IMG/VR virus record: IMGVR_UViG_3300046167_000019
Location: 1-33,739 of that record
Strand: one strand, 5' to 3'
DNA length: 33,739 bases
Source: a virus
Position 1 is the stretch's first letter; every line of letters begins with the position of its first letter. Of the stretch, positions 16,044 to 25,131 are shown one piece after another. A model generated the notes under the pieces. It saw only the letters and a list, made by a program, of their open reading frames with translations, did not search any database and was not told the origin of the DNA. The translations under genes and the position numbers were made by a program.

Positions 16044-16271
16044 TTAGAGTAACTCGTTGTCTATACAATACTGTTCAATCTCAGAGCCTACGACACCTTC
16101 AGGATAAGGTAAGCTCTGCTTGATTTCATTTTTCTTAGCCAGCCAGACGCTTTTATCTATTTCTTCAGCCAAAACTTTAGCCATCATAGGGTCAGCTTCT
16201 TTGGTATAGCGAAAAGCTCTTTGTGATTTTGCAGTAAGGTAGTCTGCTGCCTGTTGTTCTGTGTATGACAT
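16044..16271 (-). CDS. Small hypothetical protein after the tail fibre
   Basis: A 75-residue soluble, mostly helical protein (MSYTEQQAADYL... with a WLAKKNEIKQSL middle), unrecognised. AGAGGT about seven bases before ATG 16271 supports it. It lies between the tail fibre gene and the small hydrophobic proteins, where phages often keep fibre chaperones or small assembly factors. No motif indicates such a role. Confidence 0.65.
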   Translation of the reverse strand: MSYTEQQAADYLTAKSQRAFRYTKEADPMMAKVLAEEIDKSVWLAKKNEIKQSLPYPEGVVGSEIEQYCIDNELL

Positions 16272-16289
16272 TTGTAACCTCTTTTTAAT

Positions 16290-19130
16290 TTATGCGTCTT
16301 TGTCTACAGCTAATGGAATTGCGTTCACATCGTAAACGGCTCCACCCAAACTATCTGCCGCCAAGATTTGAGTGCCACTGACCGTTACAGTCAGGCTGTT
16401 GATGCGTAATGTTTCGTACAGGATAACAGAGGTACTATTAACACCAAAAATACCCACAAAGTTTCTGCCGTAAGAACCTGATGTCCTCACAATACTTACC
16501 ATATATATTCCCGAGCCTTTGTCTGATGTGATTGCATCGCCCATGTCTATAGCTAAAGTTGCGGAAGATCCTATAGATACATGTAAATTTTGTAAAATTC
16601 CTATATTAGAACCGGTTGCTGGTTTGATTTGACCTGCTGAGTCAATACGCATGCGTTCAGTGTTGTTTGTCTTAAAAATCATGTTGCCAGCGCCAACGAC
16701 GTTCAGTGTCCCTGAAGGTGATGTGGCGGTTGCGTGACCGATTGTGAACTTGTCTCCGCCTCCGCTGTCAAACTCAATGCCGCCAATGACGGATGAGTAA
16801 TCACCTTTGATTGATGCTCTGAAGGTAGAAGTAGGGCTGCTGGTGCCAATACCCACGTTGCCGTTATAGTCTAGGGTCATGTGGGGTGATCCTGACTCAT
16901 AGTTTTCTCTGCCAGCGGCAAATTTCAAATCCATGTTTCCAGAAGTTGTAGAAACTTGTCCCCACATGCCAGCGAAGTGATCTTCAGTTCCGCTGTTGTC
17001 ATCGTTACCAATTAAGAAAGCACCACAAAAATCGTTTACTGCAACGGCATTGTCTTCTCGGTAAGCGATGATCTCAGCACCTGTTGAGCTAGAACTGATA
17101 AGCTGCCTACTGGATTGGACTCCTGTAGGTATTGCGGTGATTCCTTGGAGTAGCTGACCACTCTCATCAATGACAACCTGCGAAGCTCCACCAGAAGCAG
17201 CAATACTGAAGCCAGTGCCGTCAGTGTATCCAAAATAACCAAGCGTGGAGCCAGCGTTTTCAAACTTTATTTGATTGCCAGACGCTCCACGGTCAAGAGT
17301 TAAAAGACCAGCAGCGGTGCCAGTAATACTTGCCGCATCAGCAGTCACTGTACCAGTAACGTCTATGCCTGTGGAGGTGGTGGCTAGTTTTTCGCTGTCA
17401 TCATAGTAGAGCCTTGCTTCTCCGTTGTTTGTCCCGACGAAATATCTTTCACCAGCAGTAGACTCAAGACGCACTTGACTGTCGCCTTGTATTTTTAGGT
17501 TGCCTGTGCCTTGGTCGCTAACGTAACTATTAGAACCATCATGATAAATCTGTAGGTCATCTCCAGCGCCAAAAGTAGCTTTAGCATTGTCAGCAAACTC
17601 AAGCGCCTCTGCGCTGCTATCCCATACTAATTTAGCGGTAGCTCCTCCATCTTCATATAGGCTAACATCGCCATTATCAGCAACTAATAAACGATTAATT
17701 GTAGATGTTCCATCAAAAGCTGCTATCTTGAATGAGCCAAAAACACCGTTGTCTCCTGTAGTCAGAACAGAAGCGCCAGCAGTGTGGCTTAAAGTTGTCT
17801 TTTGATTTGCACTTGTAGTATCGTTCAACGTAAGCGTAGGACTTGTTGCGTCTTCAATACTAAAAGCATCAGTAGTAAGAGTACCAGCAACATCTACATT
17901 ACCAGTAAAGTTAGCTCCAGCTAGAGCAGCTTTAGCATCTAACTGTGTCTGAATAGCTGAAGTTACACCGTCTACATAGTTAAGTTCAGTAGTTGTAGCA
18001 GTAACACCGTCTAGGATATTTAGTTCAGCAGTAGTAGAAGTAACACCATCAAGTATGTTTAGCTCTGCTGTTGTGCTTGTGACACCATCTAAGATGTTAA
18101 GTTCAGCAGCGGTAGAAGTAACGCCGTCTAAGATGTTTAGCTCTGCTGCGGTAGACGTTACACCATCAAGGATATTTAGTTCAGCAGTAGTGCTGGTAAT
18201 ACCGTCCAGTACATTTAGCTCTGCTGTAGTTACTGTAGCACCGTCTAAAATCTCTAGTTCTGCTTCAGTAATAGTAGCAGAGCCAATAGTAAACGAAGTA
18301 CCAATAGTGGGTGTGTTAAGGGTAGGTGACGTAAGCGTCTTATTGGTTAGCGTCTGTGTGCCTGCTAAAGTAGCTACAGTAGCATCAATAGCTAGAGTAA
18401 CTCCAGTACCTGAAGCAGTAGAGTCAATACCTGTACCACCTAAGATGCTTAAAGACTCAGAGTCTAAGTCAATGTCAATAGTAGAAGAACCATCAGTTAC
18501 ATCAAGATCCTGTGCAGTTACATTAGAATCTACATATGCCTTAATAGACTGTTGAGTAGCTAGATGAGTAGCTGAGTCAGAAGCCATGTTATCTTCGTCA
18601 AGAACAGCACTACCTGAAACACCTGTGTTAAGAACAGGGCTTGTCAAGGTCTTATTAGTTAGTGTCTGTGACCCAGTAAGTGTAGCTACAGTGCTGTCAA
18701 TAGCAAAGGTTACAGCGTTACCAGAGCCGCTTGTGTCTACACCAGTGCCTCCAGTAAACGTAAGAGTTTCTGAGTCTAGGTCAATGCTCAGGGCACCACC
18801 GGAGTCTGCTTGAAAATCTAAATCTTCTGCGGTTATCTGAGCATCTACATAGGCTTTAACAGACTGTTGAGTAGGCACAAGAGTAGCACTGTTAGATGAC
18901 ATATTGTCTTCATCAACAAATGCAGTAATAGCAATAGTGCCGTCTGAAAGAGTTTGGAATGTAGTGGTGCCTGTAAGCGCACCGTTATTAGTGTTTAGCT
19001 TAGTTCCAACAGCAGTTTGAATGTTGTTAAACTCTGTGTCAATCTCAGTTCCTTTAACAATCTTGCCAGAGTTACCAGAAGGTAAACTGTCTTTTGCTGC
19101 AAAGTTAGTTGTCTTTGTGTAATCACTCAT
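16290..19130 (-). CDS. Tail fibre protein with tandem repeats
   Basis: A 946-residue receptor-binding-type fibre. The N-terminal part (about 1-60, starting MSDYTKTTNFAAKDSLPSG) probably anchors it to the tail. Two related blocks of about 105 residues follow (about 73-168 and 178-273, each DEDNM...TLTNKTLTSP). Next come eight 13-residue repeats of the TAELNILDGVTST type (289-392). A long beta-rich C-terminal region (400-946) has GIGTSSP and MRIDSAG motifs common before fibre tips. No C-terminal self-cleaving S74 chaperone domain is evident. It follows the hub gene with a TAATG overlap. Confidence 0.88.
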   Translation of the reverse strand: MSDYTKTTNFAAKDSLPSGNSGKIVKGTEIDTEFNNIQTAVGTKLNTNNGALTGTTTFQTLSDGTIAITAFVDEDNMSSNSATLVPTQQSVKAYVDAQITAEDLDFQADSGGALSIDLDSETLTFTGGTGVDTSGSGNAVTFAIDSTVATLTGSQTLTNKTLTSPVLNTGVSGSAVLDEDNMASDSATHLATQQSIKAYVDSNVTAQDLDVTDGSSTIDIDLDSESLSILGGTGIDSTASGTGVTLAIDATVATLAGTQTLTNKTLTSPTLNTPTIGTSFTIGSATITEAELEILDGATVTTAELNVLDGITSTTAELNILDGVTSTAAELNILDGVTSTAAELNILDGVTSTTAELNILDGVTSTTAELNILDGVTATTTELNYVDGVTSAIQTQLDAKAALAGANFTGNVDVAGTLTTDAFSIEDATSPTLTLNDTTSANQKTTLSHTAGASVLTTGDNGVFGSFKIAAFDGTSTINRLLVADNGDVSLYEDGGATAKLVWDSSAEALEFADNAKATFGAGDDLQIYHDGSNSYVSDQGTGNLKIQGDSQVRLESTAGERYFVGTNNGEARLYYDDSEKLATTSTGIDVTGTVTADAASITGTAAGLLTLDRGASGNQIKFENAGSTLGYFGYTDGTGFSIAASGGASQVVIDESGQLLQGITAIPTGVQSSRQLISSSSTGAEIIAYREDNAVAVNDFCGAFLIGNDDNSGTEDHFAGMWGQVSTTSGNMDLKFAAGRENYESGSPHMTLDYNGNVGIGTSSPTSTFRASIKGDYSSVIGGIEFDSGGGDKFTIGHATATSPSGTLNVVGAGNMIFKTNNTERMRIDSAGQIKPATGSNIGILQNLHVSIGSSATLAIDMGDAITSDKGSGIYMVSIVRTSGSYGRNFVGIFGVNSTSVILYETLRINSLTVTVSGTQILAADSLGGAVYDVNAIPLAVDKDA
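17955..18266 (-). repeat. Eight tandem 39-bp coding repeats in the fibre gene
   Basis: Eight consecutive 13-codon units encode variants of TAELNILDGVTST. Outer units are diverged (ELEILDGATVT, TELNYVDGVTSA) and inner ones nearly identical. Synonymous sites differ between copies, so the array is old and selected at protein level, not a fresh slippage product. It likely forms a rigid shaft. Confidence 0.9.
18312..18914 (-). repeat. Duplicated ~105-residue fibre block
   Basis: Two head-to-tail copies, residues about 73-168 and 178-273, share DEDNM, TQQS(V/I)KAYVD, SIDLDSE/DIDLDSE, GGTG(V/I)D and QTLTNKTLTSP at a constant offset of 105 residues. This points to an internal gene duplication that lengthened the fibre shaft. 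Confidence 0.85.
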
Positions 19131-20662
19131 TATACAAGTCTACCCATAATAGCTTCGGTGTTTAGTTCCTGCAACGAAAGCGCACCACCATCTATAGTGG
19201 CTTCTAGTCCAATCGTTGCTACTTTTCCTGATCCTGTTGCCTTTACTTTAGCAACATCAATAATAATAGAAGCACTATACTCTGATGTGCTTACATTGTA
19301 CTCTGATACTCCGTACTCTGCAATCAAACTAGCTGCAATACTTACTGATTGTTTTGTATATGACTCAGTGTAGTCATATCCCCAGTTACCTACAACAACA
19401 GCACCTGAGCCACCAATAATGGTAAAAGATAACTCTTTAAGCATTTTTAGCTTAGAAGGATCTCCAAAAGACAAGGGATTAGTAAAGTATTTCATGGTAT
19501 ACGAGTCATCATCATCATCGTATCCGTCGTACTTACTTATACCTTTAATGTTGCCTAAGTACAGTGTGCCGTCTGATGCTCTTTCCCCACAAAGTATTTT
19601 GTTACCTACCCATTCTGTAGCTCTGTAACTACCGTCTTCTAAAGAACCTCTAGTGTCAAATACATATACTTCTGTACTGGTAGGTAAAAACAATAAGTAA
19701 AAAGACTCTTCTGGGCTATACACGCTTTTAATGTTTAGAGCTTCAGAATTTACAGACTCCATCAGTGTATCTTTAACATTTTTAGATACATTGCCAATAG
19801 GGTTAGACTTTTCTTGTATAACTCTACCTAAGCTACGTACACCTGTGTCCGACAGAAATATCAAATCTGTACCTGTAGACTGTACTGTATCTCTAGCAAT
19901 ACAACCAATGTTTGTAATAACATCCTGTAACGTCATGTTAGCAGGAGAACTAGCACCAGTATACAATAAAATACTACGCTTACCAAAGATAACCAATAAG
20001 TCATTAAACTCAGATAACGCTACAATCTCATCATGTCCTGTAGGCCATACAGTTGTAATATCTAAGGAACCTGAAGTACCTCCTGTCCAAGCATGACCAT
20101 TCAACAAATCAGACCAATAAAGAGTATGTTTGTTTCCTGCAACATCAGCAACCCATACACGACCAAAAGCCGCCAGAGCTTCATTGGCTTGAGGTGCTGT
20201 ACCTGTTGCGTGGCTATGATCGCTTATGTTATCAAGCACACCAGAGCCAGACTCATCAGTATAAATTAGTGGCTCATGTCCTCTTTGAAAGAAGTAAGCG
20301 TGATTGTTGAAGTTTATTATCTTCCAGTTGTTTGCACTGACTGTATAACTGCTAGGAGTAACATCAGTCAGTGTAGTAGTCCCAGTAAACACCTTATTGT
20401 TACCAGTAGAGAAGACTACTTTATCACCACTCTGATCTACGTACTCAAAGATAGTCTCAGTACCAATACTAGATCCTAGCGGCGTAGCACTGCTTGTGAG
20501 CTTGTTTAAGCCCTTTCTAGCTGCAATACGTCCATACCTATCAATAACAGCATTCTCTGCTACAGACGCAAATGCAGGGTCTTGAGTAACAGGAGAATCT
20601 GCTGTATTAAGACCCTTAAAGCCTGGAGCAGCAATATATATGTTCTGTCTTTGTTGAGCCAT
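19130..20662 (-). CDS. Tail hub / tail tubular protein B-like
   Basis: A 510-residue beta-rich protein that starts MAQQRQNIYIAAPGFKGLNTADSPV and contains repeated blade-like segments (VVFSTGNNKVFTGTT, HAYFFQRGHEPLIY, GRVWVADVAGNKHTLYWSD). This pattern is seen in podovirus tail hub or nozzle proteins (T7 gp12, P22 gp10 role). Its location between the adaptor and fibre genes agrees. TAATG overlaps join it to both neighbours, so stoichiometry may be set by coupling. It should form the distal tube through which DNA leaves and to which fibres attach. Confidence 0.82.
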   Translation of the reverse strand: MAQQRQNIYIAAPGFKGLNTADSPVTQDPAFASVAENAVIDRYGRIAARKGLNKLTSSATPLGSSIGTETIFEYVDQSGDKVVFSTGNNKVFTGTTTLTDVTPSSYTVSANNWKIINFNNHAYFFQRGHEPLIYTDESGSGVLDNISDHSHATGTAPQANEALAAFGRVWVADVAGNKHTLYWSDLLNGHAWTGGTSGSLDITTVWPTGHDEIVALSEFNDLLVIFGKRSILLYTGASSPANMTLQDVITNIGCIARDTVQSTGTDLIFLSDTGVRSLGRVIQEKSNPIGNVSKNVKDTLMESVNSEALNIKSVYSPEESFYLLFLPTSTEVYVFDTRGSLEDGSYRATEWVGNKILCGERASDGTLYLGNIKGISKYDGYDDDDDSYTMKYFTNPLSFGDPSKLKMLKELSFTIIGGSGAVVVGNWGYDYTESYTKQSVSIAASLIAEYGVSEYNVSTSEYSASIIIDVAKVKATGSGKVATIGLEATIDGGALSLQELNTEAIMGRLV

Positions 20663-21315
20663 TAGGGTACCGTATAAATAAATTCTTCAGGATTCTTATA
20701 GGCATCTAAAGCAATAGCATCAGACAGATATTTCTCTGCAATTGCAAAATAATCCTGTGCAGTAGTACCGCCTGTCTCACCACGTTCTCTAGCCAGTAAA
20801 GCTACTGCGTTGTGTACTATAGCGTTCTTAGGTAAAACTGTAGTGTCTGCATCTCCAGACAATTCAGCTTCCCTAGAGATTAAATCAAAACGTAACGAAA
20901 AAACACCTGATGGTTTAGGGTATACTCTTACTTTAGTATCATCATTACTATCTACACCGCTAAATGTATATGAGTCAGGACTTCCTGTTACTTCACCAGA
21001 AATGTAGTAAGCATTGTTAAACCAATTAGGTGACTCATAGCGCATAAAAAAGTTTGATGTGTCGTTAATAACACTATATATTTTAACACGTTCTCCAGCG
21101 TTTGTCAAGCTATATTCTGTAGTATCTGCTACAGTAGGCAGCACAACAGTTGTACGTAGTGTAGACCAATCATGTGAATCTTCTACTACTTGCTTTGCAT
21201 CATTAACAAAATCACCTACCATCTTGCTGTAAGTGTTCTGTGTAACAGAAGAAACTTCTTCTTCTCTTAGCCTCCGCAGGACTTCATTAACTATAGTTAA
21301 GTATGTCGTACTCAT
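20662..21315 (-). CDS. Tail adaptor / tail tubular protein A-like
   Basis: A 217-residue protein with the family's opening helix pattern (TIVNEVLRRLREEEVSSV), a VEDSHDWSTLR segment, a central beta insertion, and a closing LARERGETGGTTAQDYF / AEKYLSDAI helix pair. This matches T7 gp11-type gatekeeper proteins that join the portal to the nozzle. The ATGA overlap with the large upstream gene and TAATG overlap with the hub gene indicate coordinated translation. It ends FIYTVP. Confidence 0.85.
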   Translation of the reverse strand: MSTTYLTIVNEVLRRLREEEVSSVTQNTYSKMVGDFVNDAKQVVEDSHDWSTLRTTVVLPTVADTTEYSLTNAGERVKIYSVINDTSNFFMRYESPNWFNNAYYISGEVTGSPDSYTFSGVDSNDDTKVRVYPKPSGVFSLRFDLISREAELSGDADTTVLPKNAIVHNAVALLARERGETGGTTAQDYFAIAEKYLSDAIALDAYKNPEEFIYTVP

Positions 21316-24300
21316 ATTATGTTCCTAAATAAACCTACTGGAGGCGCTGTGTATCCTTTTAGTTTTGGTCTTGCTTGTCTTGTAGGCATTACGGCACTTT
21401 TCTTAAACTTAACGTAGTCATCAAAAATTTCTCCTGTAACTCCTCCTAATCCTGCAAACATACCAGAGCCGTCTCCTGTACCGCTACCTGCTCCTGTACC
21501 AGAGCCATCTCCTGCACCGCTACCGGAACCAGTGCCTGTACCAGAACCTGTACCCTCTCCTGTGCCGTCACCAGACCCTACACCACCTCCAGTACCTTCA
21601 CCGTCAGTAACTCCAGTGCCTGTATCCCCAGAATCTGCATCTCCAGCATCAAAGCCTGCGCCAGTAGAGGCTGCACCTTTTCCGTACCCTTGCTCATAAG
21701 CAGCTTCTGCGTCTCTAGCGGCTTGGTTTGCGGCTTCGGCGGCATCAGACGCTGCCTGAGCTTCAGCAGCTTTTTGTGCTGCTTTAGCTTCCGCTGCATC
21801 AGCTTCTGCTTCTTTCTGTGCTTTCTTAGCAGCATCTATCTCTTTCTCTGCTGCTTCTCTAGCTTTAACTGCATTACTTTTAGCTTCGTCAGAGTCTGTT
21901 TTTTTATCTTGTGATTCTCTGTTAGCTTGTACAGCTTCTGCTGCTGTAGCTTCTGCTTCAGATTTAGCAGCCTCTGCTTTAGCTTGATTAGCTTCTGCTT
22001 GCGCTTGTGCCCTTTTTGCAGTATCTCTTTGAGATTCAGCCTTAGCTTGCAGGTTTTCTGCTTTAGATTTAGCAGCCTCTGCTTTAGCTCTAGCTGCATT
22101 AGCTTCTGCTTTATCCTGTTCAGCTTCTTTTTGTTTTTGTTGAGCTGTTTTTTTAGCTCTTTCCGCTTGTTTTCTTGCTTCCTCTGCTTGTTGAGCTTGA
22201 GCTTTAGATTTTCTAGCATCATTAGCAGAATTTATAGCACGCTCTTCTGCTTGTTTTTGTTTTGCTTCAGCAGCCGCTATCTTAGCTTTGGACTGTTTAG
22301 CTGCTTTAGCTGCTGCTACTGCTGCTTTAGCTTCAGCAGCTTTTCTAGCATCATTAGCAGCTTTAATTCTAGCTTTTTCTGCTGCTCCCTTTAACTCAGT
22401 TATTTGTTGTTCGTATTCTTTTGATTGCTTATTAAGAGCGTTATCTACTGCTGTATTTATGTCTTCTTGAGTAAAATCAGTAGGATCATTTTCTATTACT
22501 TCTTTAACAGCTTCAGCTACTGCTGCATCTAAATCTGCTTGGTCAAACTCAGTAGGGTCATTCTTTTGTGCTTCAGCTAAGGCTTTTGCAATAGCGTCAT
22601 CTAGCTCTTGTTGAGTATAGTTAGCTCGAGAAGAAGCAGCAGGAGTGTCTACTTCGGTAGTGTCTCCGTCTGATCCTCCAGAAACTACAACAGTGCCTCC
22701 TCCACCTCCACCTTCTGTGGACGGAGCAGTAGTATCTGGAGTAGGGGATGTAGTACCCCCGCCTCCTGTAGTTGTCGTATCGCCTCCAGTAGCTCCTCCT
22801 CCGTCTATAGCATCAGTAGGAGTAGTTGTGTCTGTAGCTGGAGGCTGACCACTTCCACCGTCTGCTGAAGAAGAATCTCCACCTCCTCCGCCTCCGCCAC
22901 TGTTGCCTGTTTGAACTTGATCTAAGTCTACTGTTACTGTATCTTTTGTTACTTCGTAAGTTCCATCTTCAAACTGTTGTACTTGATAAGCTACATCTGT
23001 CTGTTCTAGTTGACTATCACTAAGAAGATTACCGTTTTTATCAAAGCTAAATACAGTTGATTCTGTTCTAAGTTGGCTAGGATCAATATTTAGTGCTGGT
23101 CTATCTACTCCTCTTTGACCAAGAGTATTAAACATAGCTCTGTATTTAGAAGCTCCTGGAAGACTATAAAATAAATCCCTGTCTGCTTGAGTTCCGTTTT
23201 TAACAAGCCATGTTATCATGTCACTTCTGGACATTTTATTAAAGTTATCTATGCCTATATTTGGATCTTTAATTATTTTTTCATACAGATCCATCATAGC
23301 GTCTTGTTTTTCTGGATCACCACCTATGTCTTCATCATAAGCATCATTAATAAAACTAAGAGCGTCTTCTGCTTGTTTTGCAAACTCTGCTACTTGACTT
23401 TCAGATAAGTTACCAAAGTCTAGTGAGTCTAAGAAACCTTCAGGTAACACAGACTGAACCATGTCATCAATAAATCTACCTGCATTTCGTATATCTTCTA
23501 CAAACTTAGGAGTCTCTACTCCAGGTATACCAGCATTACGAAGATAACTTGTAGCAGCCGACAACAAAGCGTCCCCTACGTTACCTCCTGCTCCTACTTC
23601 CATAGTGGCGCTTGCTAAAGCGTTTGCAAAGTCCTCTTGAACTATACCGTACTTATCTAAAACTTCAGCAGTTAATCCAGAAGCATCAAGACCATTAGTT
23701 ACTACTGGTGCTGCATAAGTACCTAGCCCAGCAAACATACCGGAGGTTAAAGCAGTCTTTAAGTCAGCACCTTGTAAACCAGCAACAGAAGCACTTGTTA
23801 AGGCGTTAGTTAATGCTGTTCCTGTAGTACCTGTAGCGCCTAAAGAACCTACAAACTTACCTATTACTGGGCCTAAGAAAGCAGACAAAGCAAAACCAGC
23901 TATAACATTAGTAGCCATTCTAGCTAAATTAGGATCTTTAGACTCGTAAGTTCTAATCTCACTAAAACTAAAAGGATCGTAAAGGTAAGTAGACCCATCT
24001 TCAGTTTGTCGGATAGGAGACACATCGTACTTAAAGTACAGAGCCTGTAACATAGGATCTCTAGCGTATGCTTCTACTAAAGCATCTTCATAAGATAACC
24101 CTTCCACTGCCTGTAAGTAAGGTATTTGCTCCAGTAAGATAGGTTCAACTATAGAATGAAATTCTTTAAGACGCTCTGTAGAACTACCACTATGACTAGC
24201 TAAGTTACCGCCAAAGTCAGTAAAGGTTTGATCCATAAGAGGAACATCATAACCATAGTATTCACTCAACGCAGTAGTAATTTCTTCAGGGCTACCTGCC

Positions 24301-24677
24301 CTAGAGATTCTATTAAAAGCGTCTGTAATGGTTAAATCTGTTGCTGGAGAGTTAAAAGTTTTTAGGTACTCAGGAGTACCAGATACAGCCTTAAAATAAG
24401 TTTCTGGAGTTGCTCCCATGCCTCTAAGAGCACTAGTAAACGCATTATTGTACCAATCGTCTACATTGTCTACGTCATTAATGTCAAAGTAGTTAGCGCC
24501 TTGCATTAATGATTTTTTATAGTTGTCAATACCTCCCCACAAGGTAACAGTAGAGCCTCCTCCAGGTGAAGGATTAATATAATCACCCCAATCTATTGGG
24601 TCTATACCAGTTAGGTCTATACCTAAATCTGTATCAAAGATACTAAAGTCTTCAGGTAAAGTAAAATCTGTAGACAT
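21312..24677 (-). CDS. 1121-residue mosaic virion-type protein with TolA-like coiled coil
   Basis: The function is not recognised. Residues 1-580 form a globular part with hydrophobic stretches near 258-290 and 330-370. A Gly/Ser/Thr/Pro linker (about 588-680) carries runs such as GGGGGGG. Three short repeats around NDPTEFDQADLDAAV precede about 300 residues of Ala/Lys/Glu/Gln coiled coil (about 690-1000), resembling the periplasm-spanning domain of TolA. A second Gly/Thr/Ser linker (1000-1070) and a short conserved end (MFAGLGG...RPKLKGYTAPPVG) close it. MFAGLG occurs in both the globular half and the tail. Position between holin and tail adaptor suggests a tail or ejection component. Confidence 0.7.
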   Translation of the reverse strand: MSTDFTLPEDFSIFDTDLGIDLTGIDPIDWGDYINPSPGGGSTVTLWGGIDNYKKSLMQGANYFDINDVDNVDDWYNNAFTSALRGMGATPETYFKAVSGTPEYLKTFNSPATDLTITDAFNRISRAGSPEEITTALSEYYGYDVPLMDQTFTDFGGNLASHSGSSTERLKEFHSIVEPILLEQIPYLQAVEGLSYEDALVEAYARDPMLQALYFKYDVSPIRQTEDGSTYLYDPFSFSEIRTYESKDPNLARMATNVIAGFALSAFLGPVIGKFVGSLGATGTTGTALTNALTSASVAGLQGADLKTALTSGMFAGLGTYAAPVVTNGLDASGLTAEVLDKYGIVQEDFANALASATMEVGAGGNVGDALLSAATSYLRNAGIPGVETPKFVEDIRNAGRFIDDMVQSVLPEGFLDSLDFGNLSESQVAEFAKQAEDALSFINDAYDEDIGGDPEKQDAMMDLYEKIIKDPNIGIDNFNKMSRSDMITWLVKNGTQADRDLFYSLPGASKYRAMFNTLGQRGVDRPALNIDPSQLRTESTVFSFDKNGNLLSDSQLEQTDVAYQVQQFEDGTYEVTKDTVTVDLDQVQTGNSGGGGGGGDSSSADGGSGQPPATDTTTPTDAIDGGGATGGDTTTTGGGGTTSPTPDTTAPSTEGGGGGGTVVVSGGSDGDTTEVDTPAASSRANYTQQELDDAIAKALAEAQKNDPTEFDQADLDAAVAEAVKEVIENDPTDFTQEDINTAVDNALNKQSKEYEQQITELKGAAEKARIKAANDARKAAEAKAAVAAAKAAKQSKAKIAAAEAKQKQAEERAINSANDARKSKAQAQQAEEARKQAERAKKTAQQKQKEAEQDKAEANAARAKAEAAKSKAENLQAKAESQRDTAKRAQAQAEANQAKAEAAKSEAEATAAEAVQANRESQDKKTDSDEAKSNAVKAREAAEKEIDAAKKAQKEAEADAAEAKAAQKAAEAQAASDAAEAANQAARDAEAAYEQGYGKGAASTGAGFDAGDADSGDTGTGVTDGEGTGGGVGSGDGTGEGTGSGTGTGSGSGAGDGSGTGAGSGTGDGSGMFAGLGGVTGEIFDDYVKFKKSAVMPTRQARPKLKGYTAPPVGLFRNII

Positions 24678-24684
24678 CAGCTAC

Positions 24685-25074
24685 TTATTTCCTTGTCTTT
24701 TCAAATGAGCGCATTGCACCTAAACCTAACATACCCATAAGGACAGGCATCATAGTTTCTAGTGGTACTAAGGGTATAACAATATCTATACCTGCTAGAG
24801 CCAATACAAAGTTAGAAAACGGAATTGTGATAAAGTTACCAAACATGCCTAATCCACATGTCCAGCCAATGAAGGGTCGCCATCCAGAAACAAATAAACT
24901 AGAGTGTCCTGCTTCTACTTTGTTTACTTCTAGCTGACCTTTAGCTAACTCTTGAGCATGACGCTCAGACATGGTAGCAATCTCATGAGCCAAAGCATTC
25001 TTCTGGTCTTTGTCCTCAATAAACTTATCAAGTAACCCTGTTACTGGGCCGACCAAACTAGCTACTATGCTCAT
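24685..25074 (-). CDS. Holin, three-transmembrane GTA type
   Basis: A 129-residue membrane protein. After a charged N-terminal helix (KDQKNALAHEIATMSERHAQ), the family hallmark SGWRPFIGW lies at residues 63-71. Hydrophobic segments span about 66-90 and 90-104, and the ending MMPVLMGMLGLGAMRSFEK is at 108-126. This is the GTA holin 3TM family, which forms lesions in the inner membrane so lytic enzymes reach the cell wall. GAGGTAG precedes ATG 25074. It is downstream of the capsid gene and its hairpin, so it may be made at a lower level than capsid. Confidence 0.85.
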   Translation of the reverse strand: MSIVASLVGPVTGLLDKFIEDKDQKNALAHEIATMSERHAQELAKGQLEVNKVEAGHSSLFVSGWRPFIGWTCGLGMFGNFITIPFSNFVLALAGIDIVIPLVPLETMMPVLMGMLGLGAMRSFEKTRK

Positions 25075-25085
25075 ACTTAGCTACC

Positions 25086-25122
25086 TCAATAAAACTAGGG
25101 GCCACCGTAGCAGCCCCCAGTT
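25086..25122 (-). terminator. Terminator-like hairpin after the capsid gene
   Basis: On the minus strand AACTGGGGGC pairs with GCCCCTAGTT (25113-25122 with 25093-25102, one G-T pair) over ten bases, followed by TTTTATT. This is a good intrinsic terminator just 10 bases past the capsid stop. Because essential tail genes follow without a visible promoter, it is probably leaky and sets a high capsid-to-tail ratio. Confidence 0.75.
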
Positions 25123-25131
25123 AGATGGTTA

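Noticed and set aside
17955-18266. CRISPR or minisatellite reading of the 39-bp repeats in the fibre gene
   Set aside because: The units keep codon phase and encode a known type of fibre repeat, with synonymous differences between copies.
21578-22848. Several open frames on both strands opposite or within the coiled-coil and Gly-linker part of the 1121-residue gene
   Set aside because: They are products of low-complexity Ala/Lys/Glu and Gly/Thr codons in shifted frames, giving Leu/Lys or Ser/Cys/Phe-rich nonsense. The real frame is continuous through the region.
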